The position numbers were made by a program, and so were the translations under genes. DNA of 64,000 nt from Ornithinibacillus halophilus (GTDB lineage: Bacteria > Bacillota > Bacilli > Bacillales > Amphibacillaceae): NCBI RefSeq assembly GCF_900129485.1, contig NZ_FQVW01000001.1, positions 248,001 through 312,000 on the forward strand. The letters run 5' to 3'. A model generated the notes under the pieces. The model was given only the letters and a program-made list of their open reading frames with translations, had not been told where the DNA came from and did not search any database. Position 1 is the first letter of the stretch. The number at the start of each line of letters is the position of its first letter. Shown here one piece after another: positions 8,947 through 16,364 of this stretch.

Positions 8947-9810
8947 ATGAAGCATAATATTTTATTAGTAGACGGAATGGCATTGTTGTTTAGAGGTTTC
9001 TTTGCAACTTCTTTTCGTGGAAACTTTATGAAAAATAATAAAGGAATTCCTACCAACGGAATCTATCAGTTTTTGCGTTATTTCAATGACGCCTTTGAGA
9101 CTTTCAATCCATCTCATGTGATTTGTTGTTGGGATATGGGAAGCAAAACTTTTCGTACTGAATTATATGATGGATATAAAGCAAACCGTTCGGCACCACC
9201 TGAGGAGTTAGTACCTCAGTTTGATTTAGTAAAAGAAGTCGTGGATGCACTAAATACACCAAATATTGGTCTTGAGAATTATGAAGCTGATGATTGTATT
9301 GGAACATTGGCAAAGAATTATTCTAGTAATCACGAAGTAACGATCTTAACTGGGGACCAAGATATATTGCAATTAGTTGATGAAGGCATTCAAGTTGCCA
9401 TTATGAGAAAAGGAATAGGAAATTATGAAGTATATAATACCGAAAATTTCTATGAAAAGATGGGGATTTTGCCAAAACAAATTATCGACTTAAAAGGGTT
9501 AATGGGGGATACTTCTGATAATTATCCTGGGGTTAAGGGTATCGGTGAAAAAACGGCCTTAAAATTACTAAAAGAACATGAAACCATTGATCAATTACTA
9601 GAAAATATTGATCAATTACCAAAAGGGGTTCAAACAAAAATTAAAGCAAATCTAGATATGTTAAATCTATCTAGAAATTTGGCGGAGATTAAATGTGATG
9701 TACCCATCTCTTGTGAATTAGACGATGCTTTATGGACTTATGATCGTAACAAAGCACAACAAAAATTTGACGAGTTGGAGTTTAACCATCTCGTCAAATT
9801 GCTCGGATAA
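8947..9810 (+). CDS. ypcP: 5'-3' exonuclease/flap nuclease domain protein YpcP
   Basis: This 287-residue protein is a stand-alone relative of the 5' nuclease domain of DNA polymerase I and would remove RNA primers or flaps. It shows the N-terminal metal site LLVDGMALLFRGFF, the acidic motifs ENYEADDCIGTLA and ILTGDQDILQLV, and the helix-three-turn-helix DNA-binding region GDTSDNYPGVKGIGEKTAL near residue 190. It starts 5 bases after dynA with GAAGGA upstream, so the two genes form an operon. The stop abuts the stop of the convergent dehydrogenase gene with no spacer and no clear terminator hairpin between them. Confidence 0.88.
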   Translation: MKHNILLVDGMALLFRGFFATSFRGNFMKNNKGIPTNGIYQFLRYFNDAFETFNPSHVICCWDMGSKTFRTELYDGYKANRSAPPEELVPQFDLVKEVVDALNTPNIGLENYEADDCIGTLAKNYSSNHEVTILTGDQDILQLVDEGIQVAIMRKGIGNYEVYNTENFYEKMGILPKQIIDLKGLMGDTSDNYPGVKGIGEKTALKLLKEHETIDQLLENIDQLPKGVQTKIKANLDMLNLSRNLAEIKCDVPISCELDDALWTYDRNKAQQKFDELEFNHLVKLLG

Positions 9811-10944
9811 CTACGGTTTTAAAACAACTTTAATACAATCGTCTTTTCTTTCAGTAAAGATATCATAAGCATGCTGTGCTTCATCTAGCGGTAGTTTATG
9901 AGTAATAATATCCGTTGGGTCAAACTTACCTTTTTCAATTTGATTATAGAGCTCTTGCATGTAAGCACGTGCAGGGGCTTGTCCCATTTTTATGGAGATA
10001 TTTCTAGAAAAGAAGGCACCTAATGGAAACATATTATACAATCCTCCGTAGACCCCAGTCAGTTGGACTGTTCCACCTTTTTTAACTGCCTTTGTTGAAA
10101 TTTGAATCGGCCCAATTGTTCCCCCCTGAAGTTTAAGTTTCTGCTCAACAAATTCTAACGGGGATTTCTTTCCATCCATACCTACACAATCAATGACAAC
10201 ATCGGCACCACCACTAGTAAGCTCTTTAAGTGTTTCTCCCATGTCGTCATATTTTGTGAAATCAAATACTTCAGTTTTATTTACCTTTTTTGCATGATCT
10301 AATCGATAATCAAAATAATCAATAGCAATTACACGTTCTGCTCCTTTTTGCCATGCAAATTTCTGGGCCATTAATCCAATTGGTCCACATCCTAATACAA
10401 TTACAGTATCACCGTGTTTGACCCCAGCATTTTCCACGCTCCAATATGCTGTCGGTAAAACATCGGATAAAAATAGTAATTGCTCATCTTCAAGTTCACA
10501 GTTCTCAGGGATTAAAAATGGGGTATAGTTACCAAAAGGAACACGTAAATATTCTGCTTGTCCACCTGGATAGTTACCAAACTTTTCTGAGTAACCGAAA
10601 TATCCACCTGAATCATAATGTGGGTTAGAATTATCACATTGACTTTGTAAATGGTTATCACAATAAGGGCAGGTTCCACAAGCAACAGTAAATGGGATTA
10701 CAACACGATCTCCTTTTTTAACTGTTGTAACATCTGGACCTACTTCTTCTACAATACCCATTGGTTCATGACCAATAATATAATCAATAGGGAGTGGGAA
10801 ATTACCGAGAAAGAGATGAATATCTGAACCACAAATCGATGTAGATGTAATACGAACAATAACATCTTCTGGATCTTTTATAATGGGATCTGGAACCTTT
10901 TTTACTTCGACAGATTCCTTCCCCTGGTAAGTAACTGCTCTCAT
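9811..10944 (-). CDS. Zinc-dependent alcohol/formaldehyde dehydrogenase family protein
   Basis: The 377-residue MDR-family oxidoreductase has a GroES-like N-terminus with the catalytic zinc region TSICGSDIHLF and GHEPMGIVEEVG. The structural zinc loop is CGTCPYCDNHLQSQC near residue 100. A Rossmann segment, VIVLGCGPIGLMAQKFA near residue 185, binds NAD(P). The overall pattern matches the glutathione-independent formaldehyde dehydrogenase-like subgroup; the substrate is not determined. The frame is open further upstream, but the ATG at 10944 is chosen because GGAGG (10952-10960) sits 8 bases before it. It is a single gene, and its upstream neighbour is closed by a terminator. Confidence 0.82.
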   Translation of the reverse strand: MRAVTYQGKESVEVKKVPDPIIKDPEDVIVRITSTSICGSDIHLFLGNFPLPIDYIIGHEPMGIVEEVGPDVTTVKKGDRVVIPFTVACGTCPYCDNHLQSQCDNSNPHYDSGGYFGYSEKFGNYPGGQAEYLRVPFGNYTPFLIPENCELEDEQLLFLSDVLPTAYWSVENAGVKHGDTVIVLGCGPIGLMAQKFAWQKGAERVIAIDYFDYRLDHAKKVNKTEVFDFTKYDDMGETLKELTSGGADVVIDCVGMDGKKSPLEFVEQKLKLQGGTIGPIQISTKAVKKGGTVQLTGVYGGLYNMFPLGAFFSRNISIKMGQAPARAYMQELYNQIEKGKFDPTDIITHKLPLDEAQHAYDIFTERKDDCIKVVLKP

Positions 10945-11025
10945 AACTTGAAGCCTCCAATTAAAGTTATTCAATCATATATATTTTTAATTAAATGATG
11001 TAATTTATACGGAACAGAAGATAAA

Positions 11026-11060
11026 ACAAAAACCTGTATCATATAAGATACAGGTTTTTG
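11026..11060 (-). terminator. Rho-independent terminator of the Asn-repeat gene
   Basis: The arm AAAAACCTGTATC (11028-11040) pairs perfectly with GATACAGGTTTTT (11047-11059) around a 6-base loop. Read on the minus strand, the stem runs into TTTTTGTTTT. It lies 16 bases beyond the stop at 11076. Confidence 0.88.
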
Positions 11061-11075
11061 CCAATAATCGACTCA

Positions 11076-11261
11076 TTAATTGTTGTTATTGTTGTTGTTG
11101 TTGCGATTGTTGTTACGATTATTGTTGTTATTGTTGTTGTTGTTATTCAAATCATCGTTGTTTAGAAACTCATTCTCATTCGCAAACTCAACATTATTTG
11201 CATTGTTGTTATTATTGTTGTTGTTGCGATTGTTATTGTTGTTTCTATTTCGCTTAGCCAT
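11076..11261 (-). CDS. Asparagine-repeat small protein (possible small spore protein)
   Basis: The 61-residue protein opens MAKRNRNNNNNRNNN and is about 60 percent Asn, with scattered Arg. A non-repetitive centre reads VEFANENEFLNNDDL. The coding DNA is a run of GTT/ATT/GCG-type triplets on the plus strand. A strong ribosome site, AGGAGGG, stands 6 bases before the ATG, and a good terminator follows, so it is a real transcription unit and not just a microsatellite. The short EFA-type centre and Asn/Gln-rich character recall gamma-type small acid-soluble spore proteins, but I do not recognise a defined family. The Leu-rich frame on the other strand is its mirror. Confidence 0.65.
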   Translation of the reverse strand: MAKRNRNNNNNRNNNNNNNNANNVEFANENEFLNNDDLNNNNNNNNNNRNNNRNNNNNNNN

Positions 11262-11400
11262 TCCTTAACCCTCCTATATATGTTTTTAGTGAAAATAAGT
11301 ACAGATGGACTAGTCCAAAAGCCTCATTTCACTTACAACAAATAGGTTACCCCGATATTTGAAAAAAATTCTATTTTTACATAAAAAAATAGTAATTATT

Positions 11401-11448
11401 TTCCAATACCACCTTTAAATTGGAATATAACTAATGAATTGCTAAAAT
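11401..11448 (+). promoter_or_regulatory. Promoter of the cysteine synthase gene with an overlapping dyad
   Basis: TTGGAA (11420-11425) and TAAAAT (11443-11448) are separated by 17 bases, a sigma-A-like arrangement, about 30 bases before the start codon. TTCCAAT (11401-11407) and ATTGGAA (11419-11425) form a perfect dyad with an 11-base spacer that covers the -35 box, so a repressor could bind there. In Bacillus, sulphur genes are repressed by CymR at TTGGAAT-containing sites; assigning CymR here is inference. Confidence 0.5.
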
Positions 11449-11479
11449 ATAATGTATACTGTTTAAAAAGGATGATTTG

Positions 11480-12394
11480 ATGCGTGTATACAACAATGTT
11501 TCAGAACTTATTGGAAACACACCAGTAGTTCGATTAAATAAACTTACAGATCCTAATGGTGCACAAGTCTATGTTAAGTTAGAGATGTTTAATCCAAGCA
11601 AAAGCGTGAAAGATCGTGCTGCTTTTAATATGATTAAAATTGCAGAAGAGAAAGGCGTTCTCAAACCAGGTGATACGATAATCGAGCCAACTAGTGGCAA
11701 TACTGGAATCGGACTTGCAATGAATGCAGCTGCAAGAGGTTATCGTTCTATATTAGTTATGCCTGACAATAGTACAATAGAAAGAAGAAATTTATTAAAA
11801 GCATTTGGAGCTGAAGTTGTGTTAACCCCAAGTGAGGAAAAAATGCCTGGAGCTATTAATAAAGCACTCGAATTACAAAAGTTAATCCCAAATTCTTTTA
11901 TTCCACAACAATTTGAAAATCAGGCAAATCCTGATGTTCACCGTAAAACGACAGCACTAGAAATTCTAGAGCAGATGGATCATCAATTAGATGCATTTGT
12001 ATGTACAGCAGGGACCGGTGGTACAGTAACTGGGACAGGAGAAATTTTAAAAGAAAAGTTACCGAACTTACATATTACAGTAGTTGAACCACAAGGCTCA
12101 CCTGTTCTTTCAGGGGGACAACCGGGTAAACATAAATTAGTTGGGACTAGTCCTGGTTTTATTCCAAGTATATTAAATACCAACATTTATGATGAAATCA
12201 TGCAAATTAAAGATGAAGACGCAGTAGAAATGTATCAATCGATCGCACAAAAGGAAGGGGTATTTATTGGACTTTCTGGTGCAGCGGCTGTATTTGCTGC
12301 AATAGAAGTAGCCAGTCGATTAGAAAAAGATCAAAAAGTCTTATGTATTGCCCCCGATACTGGCGAACGTTATCTAAGTATGGGTTTAATATAA
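11480..12394 (+). CDS. cysK: Cysteine synthase (O-acetylserine sulfhydrylase) family
   Basis: This PLP enzyme makes cysteine from O-acetylserine and sulphide. The 304-residue protein has the PLP lysine at residue 44 in NPSKSVKDRAA and the substrate loop TSGNTGIGLAM. The phosphate-binding TAGTGGTVTGTGEIL is near residue 175, and the SGAAAVFAAIEVA region is near residue 260. Length and motifs fit CysK. A TTG just before it is less likely the start than the ATG at 11480, which has AAAAGGA 7 bases upstream. It is monocistronic, between a promoter at 11420-11448 and the terminator at 12403-12434. A cystathionine-beta-synthase-like paralog is the alternative. Confidence 0.88.
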   Translation: MRVYNNVSELIGNTPVVRLNKLTDPNGAQVYVKLEMFNPSKSVKDRAAFNMIKIAEEKGVLKPGDTIIEPTSGNTGIGLAMNAAARGYRSILVMPDNSTIERRNLLKAFGAEVVLTPSEEKMPGAINKALELQKLIPNSFIPQQFENQANPDVHRKTTALEILEQMDHQLDAFVCTAGTGGTVTGTGEILKEKLPNLHITVVEPQGSPVLSGGQPGKHKLVGTSPGFIPSILNTNIYDEIMQIKDEDAVEMYQSIAQKEGVFIGLSGAAAVFAAIEVASRLEKDQKVLCIAPDTGERYLSMGLI

Positions 12395-12402
12395 TTTTTT
12401 TC

Positions 12403-12434
12403 ATCCACTGGCTATCTCCAGTGGTGTTTTTTTG
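12403..12434 (+). terminator. Rho-independent terminator after cysK
   Basis: CCACTGG (12405-12411) pairs with CCAGTGG (12418-12424) around CTATCT, followed by TGTTTTTTT. Confidence 0.85.
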
Positions 12435-12496
12435 CTATGATAATAGTATTGCTTTGAATTTTAGCAATATTAATTCGTTTGTAAATAGGGGGAGAA

Positions 12497-13162
12497 ATGA
12501 GACTTCATAGCATTTTTATAATTATTAGTACTTTAATAACTTGTACCATATTAGCCTTTATAGAACATGGTATGGAAAATAATTACGTCATAAAAACAAT
12601 CCTAAAAATAGTATTATTTGCATTGAATATCGGCACTTATGTGCTACTATTTAAAAATTTTAAGGTTAAAGAACTAATCTCAATAAAGAAATTATCCAAA
12701 AAAGAATGGAGACGGATATTCCTACTAGGTTTGTCTTCAGCAATAATTGTTTTAATTGCCTTTTTAATTACAAAACCATTTTTAGACTTGAATTCAATTA
12801 AGCAGGATTTGAACAATCGTTTAGGAATTACAGCCTCGACATTTATCTTTGTTGGCTTGTATATCTCCTTTGGCAATTCATTTATAGAAGAAGTATTTTT
12901 TAGAGGGTTTATTTTCTTCAACTTACCTAGGAAATGGGGATACCTTTACAGTCCATTACTATTTTCTACATACCATATTCCTATGATCATGCTTTGGTTT
13001 GAACCTCTTATTATCGGAATTTGCTTTATTGGTCTATTGTTGATAGGTATTATCTTTCAAAAGGTTAATGAAAAGAATGGCACAATTTGGTCTTCGTGGA
13101 TTATTCATATTTTTGCTGATATTATGATTATCATTATTGGCTGTTTTATCTTTTACACGTAG
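12497..13162 (+). CDS. CPBP-family intramembrane metalloprotease
   Basis: The 221-residue membrane protein has about six hydrophobic segments. It carries the CPBP (CAAX protease and bacteriocin-processing) motifs: FIEEVFFRGF with Glu131, Glu132 and Arg136; STYHIPM with His160; and SSWIIHIFADI with His204. These form the predicted metal site inside the membrane. Such enzymes process prenylated or hydrophobic peptides, or confer bacteriocin self-immunity; no bacteriocin precursor is visible nearby. AGGGGGAG stands 3 bases before the ATG. The substrate is unknown. Confidence 0.8.
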   Translation: MRLHSIFIIISTLITCTILAFIEHGMENNYVIKTILKIVLFALNIGTYVLLFKNFKVKELISIKKLSKKEWRRIFLLGLSSAIIVLIAFLITKPFLDLNSIKQDLNNRLGITASTFIFVGLYISFGNSFIEEVFFRGFIFFNLPRKWGYLYSPLLFSTYHIPMIMLWFEPLIIGICFIGLLLIGIIFQKVNEKNGTIWSSWIIHIFADIMIIIIGCFIFYT

Positions 13163-13259
13163 TATTACAGAAACTTCCAAGTAATTCTATGCATTGGCTT
13201 TTCAGAGTAACAGAAAATAGAAGCAGTAAGTCAATGAGTTTACATGGAGGTGAAATTTA

Positions 13260-13880
13260 ATGAAGAAAAAGATTGTAGCGTTCCTGTTAATCTTTACATT
13301 AGCGTTTCCTTTTGCATCAAACGCACAAATTAAAATGTTTAATGAACCACCTTTTGATTTTTACAAAGTTTCAAAAGGGGATACATTTTGGTTTATTGCA
13401 AAGCGCTATGGCTTAGATTATCGTGAATTGATGCGATTAAATCCTAGTGTCGCACCTACAAACATGCAAATAGGAGATGTAATCAGATTACGTGGTACAG
13501 CTAAAAGTCCAAGTACTTTTGAGGAACAAGTAGCTCAACTAGTGAACCAAGAGAGAGCAAAACATGGTTTATCAGCCTTAAAACACCGAGCTGATATAAA
13601 AAATGTAGCTGAAAAGAAAGCAATGGATATGATTAACTCCAATTACTTTTCACACACAAGTCCTAACTATGGTTCGCCGTTTGATATGTTAAAGACATTT
13701 GGAATTAGCTATCGAACTGCAGGAGAAAACATAGCAAAAGGCCAGAAAACTCCACAGGAAGTAATGAATGCGTGGATGAATTCTTCAGGACATCGAGCCA
13801 ATATTCTTAAACCAGAATTTGACTCTATTGGAGTGGGTTATCATCAAGGTGCATGGGTTCAAATGTTTACGGGTTCGTGA
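13260..13880 (+). CDS. Secreted LysM and CAP (SCP/PR1) domain protein, YkwD-like
   Basis: The 206-residue protein starts with a classical signal peptide, MKKKIVAFLLIFTLAFPFASNAQ, so it is exported. One LysM wall-binding domain follows (residues about 38-83, YKVSKGDTFWFIAKRYGL to IGDVIRL). A C-terminal CAP domain runs from about residue 90, with VNQERAKHGLSAL, NSNYFSHTSP and GENIAKGQKTPQEVMNAW. CAP proteins of spore formers sit in the envelope or spore; the molecular activity is not established. The ribosome site TGGAGGTG precedes the ATG. It is a single gene with its own terminator at 13886-13917. Confidence 0.85.
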   Translation: MKKKIVAFLLIFTLAFPFASNAQIKMFNEPPFDFYKVSKGDTFWFIAKRYGLDYRELMRLNPSVAPTNMQIGDVIRLRGTAKSPSTFEEQVAQLVNQERAKHGLSALKHRADIKNVAEKKAMDMINSNYFSHTSPNYGSPFDMLKTFGISYRTAGENIAKGQKTPQEVMNAWMNSSGHRANILKPEFDSIGVGYHQGAWVQMFTGS

Positions 13881-13885
13881 TCAGT

Positions 13886-13917
13886 AACGTCCAGAATAAA
13901 CTCTGGGCGTTTCTTTT
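13886..13917 (+). terminator. Rho-independent terminator after the CAP protein gene
   Basis: AACGTCCAGA (13886-13895) pairs with TCTGGGCGTT (13902-13911), with one G-U pair, then TTCTTTT. Confidence 0.75.
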
Positions 13918-13952
13918 GAGATTTTATGCTTATTAATAAGGGGGAGATTCAT

Positions 13953-14612
13953 TTGCATTTAAAAGAACTGCGAGAGTTGTTAGAAAAAAATCGAAATCCA
14001 GATAATGCAATACATATGGAACGGTACATGAAAAATAAATTTAAATTTTTTGGAATTAAAACTCCAGAAAGGTGTAAAATTACAAGTCAATTTTTTAAAG
14101 ACAGTGGGTTACTAAATAGAGAATTTAACACTGATTTTGTCCTACATTTGTGGCAACAAGAAGAAAGGGAATTTCAGAACATTGGTTTGGACTATATTGA
14201 CAGGTCCTTGAAAAAAATATCTAAGGGACATTTCCCCTTGATACAACGTCTTATAACTTCAAAATCTTGGTGGGACACAGTGGACATGCTTGCTCAAAAA
14301 CCTGTGGGTCTTATAGCTAAAAACCACCCTGAAATAATAAATCAAACCATTGAGGGCTGGTCAAATGGGGAGAATTTATGGTTGAGAAGAACATCCATTC
14401 TATTCCAATTAAAGTATAAAGAAGATACTGATGAGCAATTGCTTTACCGTTATATCAAAGAAAACGTAGATAGCAAAGAATTTTTTATTCAAAAAGCAAT
14501 TGGTTGGGCTTTACGAGAATATTCAAAAACAAATCCTGAATCTGTCAGACAATTTATCAACGAAAATAACCTTGCGAAATTAAGTATTAGAGAGGGAAGT
14601 AAGTATATTTAG
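13953..14612 (+). CDS. AlkD-like DNA alkylation repair protein (HEAT-repeat DNA glycosylase)
   Basis: AlkD enzymes excise bulky or positively charged alkylated bases without flipping them. The 219-residue all-helical protein has the HEAT-like architecture and the conserved active-site stretch SKSWWDTVDMLA near residue 105. Downstream are WLRRTSILFQL and the C-terminal KAIGWALREYSKTNP. The frame opens at ATG 13926, but the ribosome site AAGGGGGAG (13939-13946) lies after that codon and 7 bases before TTG 13953, so TTG 13953 is taken as the start. The gene converges on the small minus-strand gene at 14615 with two bases between the stops. Confidence 0.82.
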   Translation: MHLKELRELLEKNRNPDNAIHMERYMKNKFKFFGIKTPERCKITSQFFKDSGLLNREFNTDFVLHLWQQEEREFQNIGLDYIDRSLKKISKGHFPLIQRLITSKSWWDTVDMLAQKPVGLIAKNHPEIINQTIEGWSNGENLWLRRTSILFQLKYKEDTDEQLLYRYIKENVDSKEFFIQKAIGWALREYSKTNPESVRQFINENNLAKLSIREGSKYI

Positions 14613-14614
14613 AT

Positions 14615-14758
14615 TTAGGAGGATTTAGTTTCTAGATCCTCTAAAACTTCTTTCTTTAGGTTCCAATAATAGACGCGAGGCAATCCCCAATAATTCCAGT
14701 ATTCAGTAGTCAAAGAAACACCAACGAATAAAATGAGTGACCAATCTAGATTTTTCAT
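14615..14758 (-). CDS. 47-residue conserved-looking small protein of unknown function
   Basis: Reading the minus strand from ATG 14758 gives MKNLDWSLILFVGVSLTTEY, a Trp/Tyr-rich middle WNYWGLPRVYYWN and a charged tail LKKEVLEDLETKSS. An exact AAGGAGGT ribosome site ends 7 bases before the ATG, which strongly suggests real translation. Residues 6-17 are weakly hydrophobic, so a peripheral membrane association is possible, but it is too short for a confident membrane span. The minus strand downstream is occupied by the 3' end of the convergent AlkD gene. I do not recognise the family. Confidence 0.6.
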   Translation of the reverse strand: MKNLDWSLILFVGVSLTTEYWNYWGLPRVYYWNLKKEVLEDLETKSS

Positions 14759-15188
14759 TTAAATTACCTCCTTAAAACACCTTATTATTGAAACAGCTTG
14801 TCATAGAACGGTGATAAGAATTCGAGCGGTTTAAATTTACTAAACGATAAAATGATTATAGAAATGTACAAAAGTGATACGCTTATAAAGAAAAGCCATC
14901 AATTGTTGGTATAATTAATTGAAGTCATAAAAGTCGGTTTAGATAATACAATAGAACCAACTTGCTACGAGAACAAAAGAGCATTTAACCAGAGTAAATT
15001 TGAAATGTTCAATAAAGAAACACATAGGTTGGAGACAATAATATTTATAGATTTGGTTCATGACAATTTTTAATTTCCTAGTTTACATAATATTTATTAT
15101 GAGAAGTCAGTGGTAGAAAGATCAATTTTGTCTCACAAGTAAAGTATACTTAAGATAGTGAGACAAAATTGAATATTTTTGCTTCTAA
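14759..15188. other. Gene-free AT-rich gap with a long perfect inverted repeat
   Basis: No ORF with a ribosome site was found in these 430 bases. CAATTTTGTCTCAC (15123-15136) and GTGAGACAAAATTG (15158-15171) form a perfect 14-base inverted repeat, and the 21-base loop contains AAGTATACTT. TTTTT follows on the plus strand (15176-15180), while on the minus strand it lies 17 bases after the citrate synthase stop. It may be a terminator, with the better uridine run in the plus direction, or the scar of a lost element. The rest shows only the promoter region expected for the 47-aa gene. Confidence 0.5.
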
Positions 15189-16256
15189 CTAATTACCAAC
15201 ATATTTTGCATTTGGTCTATATATTGTATTGTTATTACTTTGTTCTAATACATGCGCACACCATCCAACTATTCTACTTGAACTAAAAATTGCTGTAAAC
15301 AACGATTCATCAATCTCAATTGTTTTCATAATTGCTGCTGCGTAATATTCCACATTTGTATATAATTGATGATTTGGCTTTAGTTTCTTTAATATATTTA
15401 TTGTTTCTATTTCCGTTTGTAATGCTAACGACATCCAGTTTGGTGTATTATCCAGCTGATTAATCGTATTTTTTAGTGCTTCTGCACGTGGATCCATAGT
15501 TTTATAGACTCGATGACCAAATCCCATAATTCGCTCTCCATTTTCCAACTTCTTGTGAATTGTTTCACTTATTTGTTCTTCTGTTTTAATTGATTCCAGT
15601 AATTGGATAACCCCTGATGGTGCACCACCGTGTAATGGGCCTTTCATAGTACCAATTGCGCTCGTAATAGCAGATATAAGATCGCTTTCTGTAGAAACCG
15701 TGACTCTTGCTGAGAATGTGGATGCATTTAAACCGTGCTCCATCGTAATAATAAGGTAGGTTTCTAGTATTTTTGCATAGTTAGAATTGTCGTTATCCTT
15801 TAACATATACATAAAATTAGCAACATGACCTAATTCCTTGTTTGGTTCGATAAATGGTAAATCATTAATATATCTATACCTATAAGCAATAATGGTAGGT
15901 AATATAGCTATTAACTGAATTGACTGTTCTGTTGTATCACTTGTTTTAAGTGTCATTGCAGAGACCATTGTTCTCAATACATCCATCATCGGTTGTTCTC
16001 TAGGCAGTTCCGATAAAATACGCACCATGTAATCAGGCATCACCCGATAATGAATCAACTTTTTTTCGAAGTTCTCCAATTCACTTTTACTAGGAAACGT
16101 TCCAAATAGAAGAAAAAATGCAGTTTGCTCAAATGTATAATTCTCAACAATCTCATCAACTGCAATGCCCCTGTATGATAATGTCCCCTTTCCCCCATCA
16201 ATTTCACTAATTTTTGTTTCAAGTATCGTTACACCTTTTAATCCTGGTTGCTCCAT
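15189..16256 (-). CDS. citA: Citrate synthase (CitA/minor citrate synthase type)
   Basis: The enzyme condenses acetyl-CoA and oxaloacetate to citrate. The 355-residue protein has the type II-like small-subunit fold with the catalytic histidines in EHGLNASTFSARV and GFGHRVYKTMDPRAEAL. The C-terminal acid and arginine region is FSSSRIVGWCAHVLEQ. It is slightly shorter than CitA and CitZ of B. subtilis (about 370). Identity as the minor form CitA rests on context: it is divergent from a LysR-type gene at 16365, exactly as citA-citR are in B. subtilis. The ribosome site GGAGGAGAGGG precedes the ATG. The regulator is interrupted, so control of this gene may be altered. Confidence 0.85.
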   Translation of the reverse strand: MEQPGLKGVTILETKISEIDGGKGTLSYRGIAVDEIVENYTFEQTAFFLLFGTFPSKSELENFEKKLIHYRVMPDYMVRILSELPREQPMMDVLRTMVSAMTLKTSDTTEQSIQLIAILPTIIAYRYRYINDLPFIEPNKELGHVANFMYMLKDNDNSNYAKILETYLIITMEHGLNASTFSARVTVSTESDLISAITSAIGTMKGPLHGGAPSGVIQLLESIKTEEQISETIHKKLENGERIMGFGHRVYKTMDPRAEALKNTINQLDNTPNWMSLALQTEIETINILKKLKPNHQLYTNVEYYAAAIMKTIEIDESLFTAIFSSSRIVGWCAHVLEQSNNNTIYRPNAKYVGN

Positions 16257-16364
16257 ATCCCTCTCCTCCTTATTTTAATTTCATTATAAATTATCTTAAT
16301 TATTATTAAAATTTAATAATTTTTACTATAATAATAACTATAGTTTATTAATTGAGGTGAAATT
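16257..16364. promoter_or_regulatory. Divergent citA/citR promoter region with LysR-type dyads
   Basis: The 108-base spacer contains two near-palindromes: ATTATTAAAATTTAATAAT (16302-16320) and TAATAACTATAGTTTATTA (16332-16350). Both fit the T-N11-A style of LysR-family operators lying between a regulator and its divergent target. The assignment is by pattern and arrangement only. Confidence 0.5.

Noticed and set aside
8871-9056. Minus-strand frame across the dynA-ypcP junction
   Set aside because: Antisense shadow with no ribosome site.
5342-9810. dynA-ypcP as a new defence island
   Set aside because: This is a conserved Bacillus core pair. DynA does help against phage-induced membrane damage, but there is no associated effector or mobile context.
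11080-11268. A 62-codon Leu-rich plus-strand frame
   Set aside because: It is the mirror of the Asn-repeat gene; triplet repeats keep both strands open, and only the minus strand has a ribosome site and terminator.
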